A stretch of 44,459 bases of DNA from Actinomycetota bacterium (GCA_027313705.1 DAHVDE010000095.1:1-44459); one strand, 5' to 3'. Shown: positions 34,560 through 42,211, counted from the first letter of the stretch. Made by a program: numbers and translations. Notes: generated by a model not told the origin, from the sequence alone.

Positions 34560-34912
34560 GCCCCCGCCGGGGAGATCGCGTCACCGTCCCGCCGCCCGAC
34601 GGCCAGTGGGACGTCCGTTTCGCGACCAGCGAGGCTGCTACCGGCTGGGAAGAGCTATGCCGGCATGCCCTGGCCAGCACCAGGCGCTGCCTGGAAATCC
34701 TGCAGGCCTTACCGCAGTCGCGGGCCAACCCAGACCGTCAGCACAGGCTGCGCGGCGACCTGGCCACAGGCCGGCATAATGGCCGCGATCTCGAACAGTG
34801 GGAATATGAAGTCACCAGCGGCGGCCGGGTGCGCTACCTGATTGATGAGCAGGCACGAACCGTCTGGCTCGTCTATGCCTCGCCCCGCCATCCCAAGGAC
34901 ACTGACCACTAG
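34556..34912 (+). CDS. RelE/ParE-like toxin
   Basis: A 118-residue protein translationally coupled to the antitoxin. The core WEELCRHALASTRRCLEIL, the basic strand-loop QHRLRGDL, and the C-terminal block WEYEVTSGGRVRYLIDEQ followed by TVWLVYASPRHPKDTD match RelE-type mRNA interferases or ParE-like toxins of actinobacteria. The Arg/Tyr/His residues of the last two strands would form the active surface. Nothing in the frame is broken, so this pair is probably functional. Confidence 0.8.
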   Translation: MSPRRGDRVTVPPPDGQWDVRFATSEAATGWEELCRHALASTRRCLEILQALPQSRANPDRQHRLRGDLATGRHNGRDLEQWEYEVTSGGRVRYLIDEQARTVWLVYASPRHPKDTDH

Positions 34913-35424
34913 CAAGCCAGCCGGACCTCGCCGGGAACGAACCGGTTTCGGCTCGTATTCCGTGCCCGGCACGTTACTCGCCCGGTCCGTCAGTTACGCG
35001 GGGACTGTTCTGGTCGGGGTGTGCGTCAATTTCGTATTGCGCCGTGAGGCGCTGTTGGTCCGAGTGGAGGTGAGAGACCTTCGCCGGTGGCCTGTCGCAG
35101 CAGGTCGCTGTAGCTGAGGGCAGCCTGATCCGCGTGGTGGCGGGGAGGGCGGGAGCAGCCCTGACAAAGCCGGGACGTCCTAGCACTGCCAGATGGGGCG
35201 GGTCCGGCGAGCGTGGCGGAAAGGAGTACGCGAGGAACCGGCGTTTTACGTCCTTCAATCAGTCGCACCGGCTCAAACCTGGCGGATACGGGCCGGGCGC
35301 AGCGCGTACCGCTGCCCGCACGGGCGGCGGGAACTTCCGGGAGGTATTGCAAGGCCGTACCGGGAGGCCATGGGGAAGGCCTGCGGCGTACTCATGGCGA
35401 TGCTGCTGGGACACAGCCGGGCTC
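34913..35424. other. Stretch without recognised gene
   Basis: About 510 nt after the toxin. Frames on both strands are open, but none resembles a family I know. It may hold further island debris. No repeat or RNA gene was seen. Confidence 0.3.
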
Positions 35425-35697
35425 CTAATCCGCCGAGCGGATCGCAGTGAACACGGGAACCGCCCCGTCCGGCTCCCGGCGGCGGGCATCCGGCCTGCTG
35501 GCCGGGATAGGCGCGCCGACCGCTGGGACGGCATCAGTCCACGACTCCGGGACCAGCCGCTTCGCCCCGTCGGGGAAGACCAGCAGCAGTTCGGGCTGGC
35601 CGTGCCGGCGCATCCGCCCCAGCACGGCCAGCTTCCTGCCCTCCACCGGGTGACGCGGCCGGGTGACCGTCACGGCGGCCGGGAACGTCCCGGTCAC
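35425..35697 (-). pseudogene. DUF5372-like fragment
   Basis: The minus strand encodes VTVTRPRHPVEGRKLAVLG followed by LELLLVF-like QPELLLVFPDGAKRLVPESWTD. This resembles the small DUF5372 proteins found beside recombinases and transposases. It is fused in frame to unrelated sequence at both ends, so it is probably a fragment of a mobile element. Confidence 0.45.
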
Positions 35698-35776
35698 CGT
35701 CGTGCTCCCGCCGCGTGCAGGACCGCGCCGGCGACCAGGGCGGCGTTCGCCGCGTCCATGCTCGTGAGCGCGTCTT

Positions 35777-35944
35777 TCAGGCTGACCGGGCCTGGCGGGG
35801 CGTGCAGTGCCAGGCCTGGGCGAGGGCGGGTGCGGGGATGACGGGTACTTCGCGGCGGGTGAGCAGGGCGCGGTTTCGTGCCCGGGTGCGGCGTTCGCCG
35901 CGTCCGGCGGCGATGAGGGCTCCGGTGTCGTAGGTGGTGCCCAT
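35777..35944 (-). pseudogene. N-terminal fragment of a VapC toxin
   Basis: ATG 35944 begins MGTTYDTGALIAAGRGERRT and continues VPVIPAPALAQAWH, the start of a PIN-domain VapC with its first catalytic Asp (YDTGALIAA). After 55 residues the frame ends; the remaining about 75 residues, with the other acidic residues, are absent or shifted. Confidence 0.65.
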
Positions 35945-36112
35945 AAGGCGGTCTTGCGAGTGGGGGTTCCGCTGCCCAGGTGGAGGGCATGGCTGGCCCA
36001 GGCGTCGGCGTCGGCGAGTTCAGCCGGGGTGAAGGGGCCGTGGTCGGTTTCCCAGGCGGTGACGGCGGCCAGGCCGGCGCGGAGGGTGAGTTCCTTGGCC
36101 CGGTGACCTGGT
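35945..36112 (-). pseudogene. VapB-like antitoxin remnant
   Basis: Directly upstream of the VapC fragment the minus strand reads ELTLRAGLAAVTAWETDHG and FTPAELADADAWA, the C-terminal half of a ribbon-helix-helix-type antitoxin. Its N-terminal DNA-binding strand is missing. Confidence 0.45.
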
Positions 36113-36221
36113 GGCCATCGGCGAAGGATCGATGTTGTCGACCCGTGACCTGGCCGACATCGTCACGCAGGCTGGCCAGGTGCAGGGCCGGAAAGCCGGG
36201 GCCTGGCGTGGACGGAACGAC

Positions 36222-36239
36222 AATTCCTGTACGGGAATT
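36222..36239. repeat. 18-bp near-perfect palindrome
   Basis: AATTCC-T-GTAC-G-GGAATT is symmetric except for one central pair. It lies just before the relaxase fragment and could be a leftover operator or transfer-origin element. Confidence 0.4.
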
Positions 36240-36250
36240 ATCACGATTCG

Positions 36251-36370
36251 GAACTGGGCTACGCGGTCACCGATCACGTCGCGCAGAGCCGCACCGTCGA
36301 CACGGGCCTGGCCTTGATCACCGGCCTGGAGGACCGCCAGCACGCCTGCGTCGCCCTGACCCGCGGCCGC
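36251..36370 (+). pseudogene. MobF/TrwC-type relaxase-helicase fragment (plus strand)
   Basis: The plus strand encodes ELGYAVTDHVAQSRTVDTGL followed by ALITGLEDRQHACVALTRGR. This is the C-terminal helicase motif of actinobacterial conjugative relaxases (YAVTDHxAQGxTV and YVALTRG). Only about 40 residues remain, so it is a scrap of an integrative conjugative element or plasmid. Confidence 0.6.
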
Positions 36371-36568
36371 TCGTCATGCGCGAGATCGTCCAGGACTACC
36401 TCAGCTACATCAGCTGGGCCGAAGACAGCTCCCGGCCCGGCTCGCATTCCCGCACTGCCTGCCGTCCAAAGTCGCGGCGCGCCCTTTCCGTACCTGATCA
36501 CAGGCCGTGACCACCCGGCCGGGGATGAGCGGCGATGTCGTGGAACGAGTCGCTGCCCGGCTACGCGG

Positions 36569-36994
36569 TCAGGGTACCGATCCGCGTGGCACGACCCACC
36601 GGGTCGCCTGACCGGTGACCTTCGCGATGATCTCGTGGTCGGAGTCGTAGTGCAGGACGGTGACCCGCTCACGCTCGGCCACTGCGGCGATCAGCAGGTC
36701 CGGCAAGCCGACTGACCGCATCTTCCCGCCCTGCCACAGCGCAGCCTGGACTTGCAGCGCCCGCCGCCAGTCCTCGTCAACAGTAGGCAGCCACTCATAA
36801 CCGGCGTCGCGGTCAGCCCGCAGCTCGCCGAGCTCCGCGGCCGTCCTGGCCGCCCACGCCAGCTCGAACTCGATCACCCCGCACGTCGCGACCAGCCCGG
36901 CCTCGACCAGCGGGCCGAGTGCCTCCGCCACCGCCGGATGCCGCAGCCGCGCCAGCGCGCTCGTGTCCGCCACGTACCTCGCTACCGCTGCCAT
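36569..36994 (-). CDS. VapC PIN-domain toxin
   Basis: A 141-residue PIN-domain ribonuclease. RYVADTSALARLRH supplies the first Asp, FELAWAARTAAE the Glu, and GLPDLLIAAVAERERVTVLHYDSDHEIIA the remaining acidic residues, so all catalytic positions are present. Its start overlaps the vapB 3' end by 13 nt (36982-36994). It would cleave RNA when the antitoxin is degraded. Confidence 0.88.
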   Translation of the reverse strand: MAAVARYVADTSALARLRHPAVAEALGPLVEAGLVATCGVIEFELAWAARTAAELGELRADRDAGYEWLPTVDEDWRRALQVQAALWQGGKMRSVGLPDLLIAAVAERERVTVLHYDSDHEIIAKVTGQATRWVVPRGSVP

Positions 36995-37191
36995 GCCGCG
37001 CGCATCACCTCGGCATCCTCAAGGTCCGGCAGTCCGCCATCCACGAGACGCTGCAGGTCCCTGCGCCGCGCCGCCAGCGACGCCACCGCCCGCAGCGCGG
37101 CGTTCACCGTGTCCCTCTTCGTCTCCGTCCCCAGCGCCTCCTGAGCCGCCACCAGCGACTCCTCGTCCACATCGATCAGCGTCTTAGCCAT
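36982..37191 (-). CDS. VapB antitoxin
   Basis: A 69-residue antitoxin: MAKTLIDVDEESLVAAQEAL is a ribbon-helix-helix N-terminus, GTETKRDTVNAALRAV the second helix, and VDGGLPDLEDAEVMRAAW the C-terminal toxin-binding tail. A GGGGGAGG ribosome site precedes the ATG. The AT-rich upstream region holds palindromes that are likely binding sites for the VapBC complex. Confidence 0.88.
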   Translation of the reverse strand: MAKTLIDVDEESLVAAQEALGTETKRDTVNAALRAVASLAARRRDLQRLVDGGLPDLEDAEVMRAAWQR

Positions 37192-37211
37192 CTCCAGCCA
37201 CCTCCCCCAGC

Positions 37212-37240
37212 AGTATATACGAACTATCTATTGCTAGATA
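37212..37240 (-). promoter_or_regulatory. AT-rich promoter/operator of vapBC
   Basis: Read on the minus strand, TATCTA-GCAA-TAGATA (37225-37240) is a perfect dyad, and GTATATAC (37213-37220) is a second palindrome that overlaps a TATACT -10 box (37212-37217). Such AT-richness is striking in this GC-rich window. Autoregulation by VapBC is the likely function. Confidence 0.65.
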
Positions 37241-37260
37241 TATCGCGTCCGGCTGCAAGC

Positions 37261-37303
37261 CCGGATGCTGCCGCGCCGCAGCTGAGGCAGATAGTTTTCC
37301 GGT
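37261..37303 (-). repeat. 43-nt repeat, copy 2 (inverted)
   Basis: This is the inverted partner of 31354-31396, about 38 of 43 positions identical. It sits between the vapBC promoter and a relaxase fragment. Together the copies bracket 5.9 kb of toxin-antitoxin genes and remnants. Confidence 0.75.
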
Positions 37304-37396
37304 GAGAGCGATGACTGTGGCCACGGCGGCGAGGTCGCCGATGGGGGTGGAGGCCTCGTCGACGATCAGGAGCGTGTGCGGGGCGAGTGGTTGATC
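37304..37396 (-). pseudogene. Relaxase-helicase Walker B fragment (minus strand)
   Basis: The minus strand reads PLAPHTLLIVDEASTPIGDL followed by AAVATVI, matching the Walker B region of MobF-type helicases (LIVDEAS). It ends where the 43-nt repeat begins. About 30 residues remain. Confidence 0.55.
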
Positions 37397-37452
37397 TGTG
37401 ACCAGTCCGGTCCGGCGCAGGTGACTCGCGGGCCGGCGGAGCGCGCGAGCGG

Positions 37453-37775
37453 TCGTGCAGCGTGACGCGCCGGACATCTCCGGGCTCCGCCGGCTCGCCG
37501 ACCTGCCGCTGCTGTTGCGCCTTCTCACCGCGCGGAACGCCAGCGAACTGAACCTGGCCGGGATCGCCAGCGACTCCGGCATCCCTTCCGTACCCTCGAG
37601 CCGTACCTGGATCTGCTCGAGACGCTCTTCCTGATCCACCGGCTGCCCGTTTGGTCCACCAGCCTGTCCAAGCGCGTCGTGTCCCGGCCAAAGGCCGCCT
37701 TGCCCGATACCGGCCTGGCAGCACACCTGGTCAACGTCTCAGCAACAGGAGCCACCATGCACGCGCAAGTCGGCC
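37453..37775 (+). pseudogene. DUF4143-type ATPase C-terminal fragment
   Basis: The plus strand encodes QRDAPDISGLRRLADLPLLL and ASELNLAGIASDSGIPS, then after a frameshift near 37590 continues TLEPYLDLLETLFLIHRLPV and SKRVVSRPKAALPDTGLAAH. This is the DUF4143 region of AAA_14 ATPases. The ATPase domain and the final third are absent. Confidence 0.7.
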
Positions 37776-38300
37776 CGGGACCAGCCGGTGCCGAAGTGCC
37801 TTGCCGAGAACGACGACAGCGACCGGGCCCGGACCCGGCGAGATTAACCGCAGCTGCGGCGCTCTGGGCGCGCGCGCCGGAAGTCCACTGGTCATCAACG
37901 AGCAGGACCGGCCAACCGCGGAGGTCACCGTTCACGAGGAACCGGTCGTCGCCCGGCTCCCGTGAGCCGGGCGGGTAACGAGGGTTCGGGGCGAGGCGTC
38001 TAGCCAGCGCCACAGGACGGCGCCGATCCGCAGCCCGAGGCTGCCGCGGGCGGACGCGCTGGGCGAGTTCTTGTAGCTGGACAATTCGTGCGCCCACTGA
38101 CCGCCCTTGACCGACAGCGCGACCGGGGCCACGACGTCTGCGGTGCCCGACAGGGCGCGGCGGTGTTCCTTGCACTGGTAGCAGGTGTCGTAGCCCGGCA
38201 GCACCGAGGTCTTGCAAACCGCGCAGACGCCCGCGCGCGGCGCCAGGACCGGGACCAGGAAGTTCTCGTAGCTCGCGGTGAGCTCGCCGACGGTGGCCAC
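37770..38300 (-). pseudogene. ComF-like phosphoribosyltransferase, deleted and frameshifted
   Basis: The intact 5' part encodes MATVGELTASYENFLVPVLA, a zinc-finger-like CAVCKTS...CYQC pair, and WAHELSSYKNS through GLRIGAVLWRWL. Near 37998 the frame shifts and about 70-80 residues are lost. The distal part continues in another frame as RYPPGSREPGDDRFLVNGDL and the PRPP-binding VLLVDDQWTSGARAQSAAAA, followed by a second shift near VVVLGK. An active enzyme is not expected. It follows dprA by 7 nt, so the two formed an operon. Confidence 0.75.
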
Positions 38301-38307
38301 TTAACGG

Positions 38308-39192
38308 TCACGCCCACACGAGTTCCTGGTCGGTCACCAGTGCCGACTTCAAGTGATCGAGGACGTCCGCGACCGTGCGGACGACGGTCGTATTCGGCCG
38401 CCGCGCGTACCCCTGCGCCCAGTCGTTTACCAGCAAGGACTCGAGCAGGAACACCTGGCGCCCGTGCTCAAGCGCCAGCCGGGCCTGCATCCTGGCGCCA
38501 CTGCGGTACGGCGCCTCGACCACCACGGTGGCCGCGCTGTAGCCACTCATCACCGCGTTGCGCATGGGGAACATGAACTTCGCCGGCGGCGCGTCCGGCA
38601 TAAACTGGGATATAACTAGCCCTTCACGGGCGATACGCTCCTGCAAACCTGCGTTCTCCCGCGGATAGCTGCGGCGCAGGCCGGTGCCGATCACAGCGAC
38701 CGCGCGGCCCCGCGCCTCCAGGGCCGCGCGCAGTGCAGCCGTGTCGATGCCCGCAGCCAGCCCGCTGACCACAGGTACCCCTGCCTCCGCCAGGCCGCCC
38801 GCCAACTCCGCTGCGGCGCGCAGTCCTCGCTCGCTCGCCTGCCTCGTGCCCACCACCGCCACACTGCGCGCGTCCGCAGGATCAAGACAGCCCCTGAAGG
38901 TGAGGAACGGCGGCCGCTGGTGCACCATCAGAAGCTGAGCCGGGTAGTCCGGGTTCAGCATCGTCAGGAAACGGATGCCATCCCGCTCCCACCCGGCGAT
39001 CTCCTCCTCCGCCGCCGCAACCTGCGACACGACACCCGCCTCGTCCGCGAACAACGAAAGCTGCCCAGCCGGCCCCTGGTGCAAGACCTCCAGCGCCGAC
39101 CCGGCCGCCTCGACATCGTCGGCCAGCGCGGACCACGACTGCCCAGGCAAGCGAAGCAAGGCAAGCAACGCGCCTCGCTCGGTTGCGGTCAT
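38308..39192 (-). CDS. DprA/Smf-like SLOG-fold protein
   Basis: A 294-residue protein of the DNA-processing DprA/Smf family. The N-terminal 80 residues are helical, then GIRFLTMLNPDYPAQL, VAVVGTRQASERGLRAAAEL and VPVVSGLAAGIDTAALRAAL form the Rossmann-like domain, with VIGTGLRRSYPRENAGLQ as the nucleotide-loop signature. It is shorter than housekeeping DprA and lacks the C-terminal winged helix. It is followed by a ComF-like phosphoribosyltransferase gene rather than by competence or topoisomerase genes. Such SLOG-phosphoribosyltransferase pairs suggest nucleotide-based stress signalling or defence, which is inference. Confidence 0.8.
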   Translation of the reverse strand: MTATERGALLALLRLPGQSWSALADDVEAAGSALEVLHQGPAGQLSLFADEAGVVSQVAAAEEEIAGWERDGIRFLTMLNPDYPAQLLMVHQRPPFLTFRGCLDPADARSVAVVGTRQASERGLRAAAELAGGLAEAGVPVVSGLAAGIDTAALRAALEARGRAVAVIGTGLRRSYPRENAGLQERIAREGLVISQFMPDAPPAKFMFPMRNAVMSGYSAATVVVEAPYRSGARMQARLALEHGRQVFLLESLLVNDWAQGYARRPNTTVVRTVADVLDHLKSALVTDQELVWA

Positions 39193-39239
39193 ATGCCCAT
39201 CTTATTCGAACTCATCATCGATCCCCAAGGAGGCGCGCC

Positions 39240-39383
39240 CGCCAGTGTGACTCACCAGCTTGCCGTAACCTGAGCACCACCGCTAGCCCACGCAGGCCCA
39301 GGGCCGTGCAGTAAGCGAGCAGCCGGTACAGGCCGGCGTTGGGATACCCGCCTGAGGCCTCAACCTTGTACTTGACGTCAATC
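39240..39383 (-). pseudogene. McrC endonuclease C-terminal remnant
   Basis: The minus strand reads IDVKYKVEASGGYPNAGLYR followed by LLAYCTALGLRGLAVVL. This matches the end of the McrC nuclease of 5-methylcytosine restriction systems (DxKYK is the catalytic D-x-K, and the LLAYCTALGL helix is diagnostic). The rest of McrC and the McrB GTPase are missing; upstream frames look shuffled. Confidence 0.65.
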
Positions 39384-39469
39384 CGGGTACAGGGTCACTC
39401 GCCCGGCTTCAACGACGTAGCGCGTCAGACCGGACTCGCTCACTTCGATGTCTCCGTCATCGGAGCCAA

Positions 39470-39646
39470 TCAGGCAGATAGCCCACCACGGTCATCAGCC
39501 AGTTCCGGCCGCCTGCCCAGCACGTCCTCCGGACCAGGCAAGTCTCCGCTCAGCGCCCATGGCTCATAGACGATCCGGGAAAGCCAGTCGCCGACGTTCA
39601 CGTCAACTTCCAGATAGTGCTCGTCCAACGTGATCTTGACACTCAA
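39470..39646 (-). CDS. Small unknown ORF
   Basis: A 58-codon frame from a TTG (SVKITLDEHYLEVDVNVGDW) to a TGA at 39470. I do not recognise it; it may be the head of a broken gene whose tail is the out-of-frame DIEVSESGLTRYVVEAG sequence downstream. A 16-bp direct repeat, CACTCGCCCGGCTTCA, occurs at 39396 and 39652 on either side. Confidence 0.25.
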   Translation of the reverse strand: MSVKITLDEHYLEVDVNVGDWLSRIVYEPWALSGDLPGPEDVLGRRPELADDRGGLSA

Positions 39647-39709
39647 TCTGACACTCGCCCGGCTTCAGACCACCCGCCTGAGCCTCGTGATCACGCCCCT
39701 GACCTGCGG

Positions 39710-39782
39710 AGCCCCCTTACGGAATCGAACCGTAGACCTTCTCCTTACCATGGAGACGCTCTGCCGACTGAGCTAAGGGGGC
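39710..39782 (-). tRNA. tRNA-Thr (anticodon GGT)
   Basis: On the minus strand a complete cloverleaf folds: 7-bp acceptor GCCCCCT/AGGGGGC, D stem GCTC/GAGC, anticodon stem TCTCC/GGAGA with loop ATGGTAA giving anticodon GGT, and T stem TACGG/CCGTA with loop TTCGATT. The discriminator base is T and CCA is not encoded. It reads ACC (and ACT) threonine codons. Its 3' end points to the decayed island, so it is a candidate integration site. Confidence 0.95.
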
Positions 39783-39864
39783 GCGACGGATAACGACCCG
39801 CGCAACCGGCGCCGACCAGCTTGCCAACCGACTTGCTAGCCGCGCGCTACGCGAGCATACACGA

Positions 39865-40752
39865 TCAGGGCGCGGTGCGCAGAACTGGCGGGTGCATCCG
39901 GCGGAACGCAGCCAGAACAGCCGGCCACGCCACCGACAGCGGGTCAATGACGTCGAAGTGCCCGGCGCCTTCTAGCAGCACGCATTCCACTTCGTCGTCC
40001 CCGGACAGGCGAGCCCGCGCCGCATAGTCGACGCTCATTTCGTGCGGCACGCGATCGTCGGCGGTCCCGTGAACCAGTCGCACGGGCACGCCAGCAGGCA
40101 GCAGGCCGACGGGATCGGCCAGCGCGTATCGGTCGCCGTGCCGGTCAGGCGTCCCGCCCATTAGCGCGTCGGCGGCGCGGTCGCCCAAGCGCTGCCGCTG
40201 GCATTCGGCGAGCTCGCTCACGGCTGCCAGCGCCACCACCGCGAGCTGCCCAGGCCCGGGCGTGCCTGTGCGCCAGGCGGAGTCAGCCGGCAGCCGATGA
40301 CGAGCGGCGGCCCACAGCGCTAGGTGGCCGCCGGCCGAGTGCCCGGCGAGCACGAACGCCCGTGCGTCAACCAGTCCGCCGCTGGCCTCGGCGACCAGGC
40401 CAGGCAGCCGGTCAACGGCGGCCGCGACATCGTCGAAGGTGCCCGGCCACCCGCTGCCCCGCGCGCTGCTCCTACGGTACTCGGGGGCGCAGACAACGAA
40501 CCCGGCCGCCGCCAGAGCCTCGGCCAGCGGCGCGGTGTGCCCGCGGTCATACTCGGCCCGCCAGAATCCGCCATGCATAAACATGATCAGCAAGAATTCA
40601 CCTGAGCGATCAGCCACTTCTGGCTGATGTCGCGGTGGCAGATGCACATCGGCCACCTGATCGGGGTGCTCGCCATAGCGGAGAACCAGATCGGGCGGAC
40701 GGGCGGGCCTGGAGAGCACGTCAGCGCGGCCTCGCGCGCGCGGGTCCTTCAT
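39865..40752 (-). CDS. Alpha/beta hydrolase (esterase/kynurenine formamidase-like)
   Basis: A 295-residue hydrolase of the hormone-sensitive-lipase/BD-FAE type. FMHGGFWRAEYD gives the HGG(F/W) oxyanion motif, FVLAGHSAGGHLALWAA the nucleophile Ser, LVHGTADDRVP the acid Asp and EGAGHFDVIDP the catalytic His, so the triad is complete. An esterase or arylformamidase role is possible; the substrate is unknown. ATG 40752 was chosen, although the frame runs open to 41097 antisense of the divergent gene. It is transcribed away from the surface-protein gene across a 78-nt intergenic region. Confidence 0.85.
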   Translation of the reverse strand: MKDPRARGRADVLSRPARPPDLVLRYGEHPDQVADVHLPPRHQPEVADRSGEFLLIMFMHGGFWRAEYDRGHTAPLAEALAAAGFVVCAPEYRRSSARGSGWPGTFDDVAAAVDRLPGLVAEASGGLVDARAFVLAGHSAGGHLALWAAARHRLPADSAWRTGTPGPGQLAVVALAAVSELAECQRQRLGDRAADALMGGTPDRHGDRYALADPVGLLPAGVPVRLVHGTADDRVPHEMSVDYAARARLSGDDEVECVLLEGAGHFDVIDPLSVAWPAVLAAFRRMHPPVLRTAP

Positions 40753-40783
40753 CGCACCAGCATCAGGTACACGTCTGTCAGGT

Positions 40784-40809
40784 GTTTCCTTAACGCCCGA
40801 TAGGGAAAC
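40784..40809. promoter_or_regulatory. Inverted repeat between divergent genes
   Basis: GTTTCC and GGAAAC arms, 14 nt apart, lie midway between the hydrolase and surface-protein starts. This could be a shared operator; evidence is symmetry and position only. Confidence 0.3.
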
Positions 40810-40830
40810 GTCTTGGTGCGCAAAGGTAAT

Positions 40831-42171
40831 ATGGCTCTCAGGACGGCAGAACGAGAGCTGGCGGAATCTACCTCGGAATCTACCCTCGGAGTGCTTGCGG
40901 TGCCGGTGAGGATCGTTCGGACGAGGAGAGTCGCAGTCGCGGCTGGCACTGGGCTGTTCTTGCTTTCCGCGCCCGTGGTCGCACCGTCCCTGGCCGCCCA
41001 GGCGCTCGGTGCCCAGGCGGCTAGCGGCCAGTCGGCTGGCAAGTCCTTCTGCGGCGCGGTTTCTCTGGCCGCCGCCCGCCAGGCAAGCGCACCGCAAACG
41101 GTCGCACCGGATGCCCAGGCATCGGCGCGGCTAACGACAGACCCGACGAGCACGCCGAGCCCGACGATCACTTCGAGCCCGGCAAGCACGCCGAACCCGA
41201 CAAGCACCTCGACCCCGACTGACAGCTCGACGGATAGTCCGACGAACAGCCCGACGAGCAGCCCGAGTTCTACCGCCTCACCTAGTCCGAGTTCGCCAAG
41301 CAACAGCCCTTCCGGCAGCCCGAGCCCGACATCGACCGGCAGCCCTTCGAAGAGCCCTTCGTCGTCACCGACTCCATCGAAGTCACCGAGCCCATCGCCC
41401 TCTCCATCGCAGTCGTCTACCCCGCCGCCGCAGCAGGGCACGCTCTGCGTGACCGCGCAGGTGATCAGGAGCGGCACCGCGACCTGGCCCGGCGGCTCAC
41501 TTGAGTACCAGATCTGGATCTGGAGCAACGTCAAGGCCACCAAGGTCACCGCGACGATCGACCGGAGCAGCAAGTCGATCCTGGCGCCAAGCTTCGGGCA
41601 ATGCCCGGCGGTGCACCATAGCAAGTGCACGATCGGGTCGATACCAAGAAACACCGCTTACGGGTTGAGCATCACCGACCGGATCGCTAAGTCCGCGAAG
41701 GTCGGACAGCAGCTCACGGTGACGGCGGCCGTCGAGGCGGCCTCCATGTCGCCGGCCGAAGCCAGCATTTCCTTTGTCGTCATCGGGCGTAGTACTCCTA
41801 CACCTGCGCCGACCGTGACCGTGACCGTGCCTTCGTCCGCACCTGGCGTGCCGGGGACGACGGTCACCCCCGGTAGTCTTGGCGGGCTTTTCCCGACGGT
41901 TACGCCCGCAGCGAGCCCGACGCACGGGTCATCGGCCGCCAAGCGCAAGACGTCCAAAGTCATCGCGACGGCATCTTCGCTGCCGCTCGACCCTCGCCTC
42001 ATCGGAGGTCAGGTAGTCGGGCTGGCCGTGCTTGCGGCAGCGATCACAATGGTCGTCGCCAGGCTCTCGCTCAGGACCCCTGCGCCAGCAGCGCCGGGCG
42101 GACAAGCCGCTGCGGCAGCGCCGCCGCCAGAGCCCGCCGAGAAGCCTGAGGCAGCCGGCCAGGCCGAGTAG
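40831..42171 (+). CDS. Ser/Pro/Thr-rich secreted or membrane-anchored protein
   Basis: About 446 residues. A basic stretch (VRIVRTRR) is followed by a hydrophobic signal or anchor segment (about 27-50), then a linker of about 100 residues made almost only of Ser, Pro, Thr and Asn (roughly 105-205), a globular domain with a Cys pair (TLCVTAQVIRSGTATWPGGS; DUF11-like beta fold) and a second Thr/Pro linker. Near 390 there is a C-terminal membrane helix (GGQVVGLAVLAAAITMVV) and a short Ala/Pro-rich cytoplasmic tail. There is no LPXTG motif. Starts at 40813 (TTG) and 40816 (GTG) are alternatives to ATG 40831. Cell-surface display is likely, with O-mannosylation of the linker possible. Confidence 0.75.
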   Translation: MALRTAERELAESTSESTLGVLAVPVRIVRTRRVAVAAGTGLFLLSAPVVAPSLAAQALGAQAASGQSAGKSFCGAVSLAAARQASAPQTVAPDAQASARLTTDPTSTPSPTITSSPASTPNPTSTSTPTDSSTDSPTNSPTSSPSSTASPSPSSPSNSPSGSPSPTSTGSPSKSPSSSPTPSKSPSPSPSPSQSSTPPPQQGTLCVTAQVIRSGTATWPGGSLEYQIWIWSNVKATKVTATIDRSSKSILAPSFGQCPAVHHSKCTIGSIPRNTAYGLSITDRIAKSAKVGQQLTVTAAVEAASMSPAEASISFVVIGRSTPTPAPTVTVTVPSSAPGVPGTTVTPGSLGGLFPTVTPAASPTHGSSAAKRKTSKVIATASSLPLDPRLIGGQVVGLAVLAAAITMVVARLSLRTPAPAAPGGQAAAAAPPPEPAEKPEAAGQAE

Positions 42172-42211
42172 GGCGGCGCCCGCGCCGTTTGGACCTGCCC
42201 CTTATTACTTC

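Noticed and set aside
39396-39667. 16-bp direct repeat CACTCGCCCGGCTTCA as an attachment site
   Set aside because: It lies outside the tRNA gene and does not match the tRNA 3' end, so it is not the expected att core; it may be local duplication.
41140-41420. Short repeated units that could suggest a CRISPR or minisatellite
   Set aside because: The periodicity comes from Ser/Pro/Thr codons of a surface-protein linker; there are no fixed repeats with unique spacers. No CRISPR array was seen anywhere in the window.
40753-41654. Long minus-strand ORFs overlapping the surface-protein gene, including the open extension of the hydrolase
   Set aside because: They are the reverse of the signal and Ser/Pro/Thr linker; the hydrolase domain starts after ATG 40752.
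42172-42211. Intrinsic terminator between the two convergent envelope genes
   Set aside because: Only weak GC-rich pairing and no T-tract were found in the 40-nt gap.
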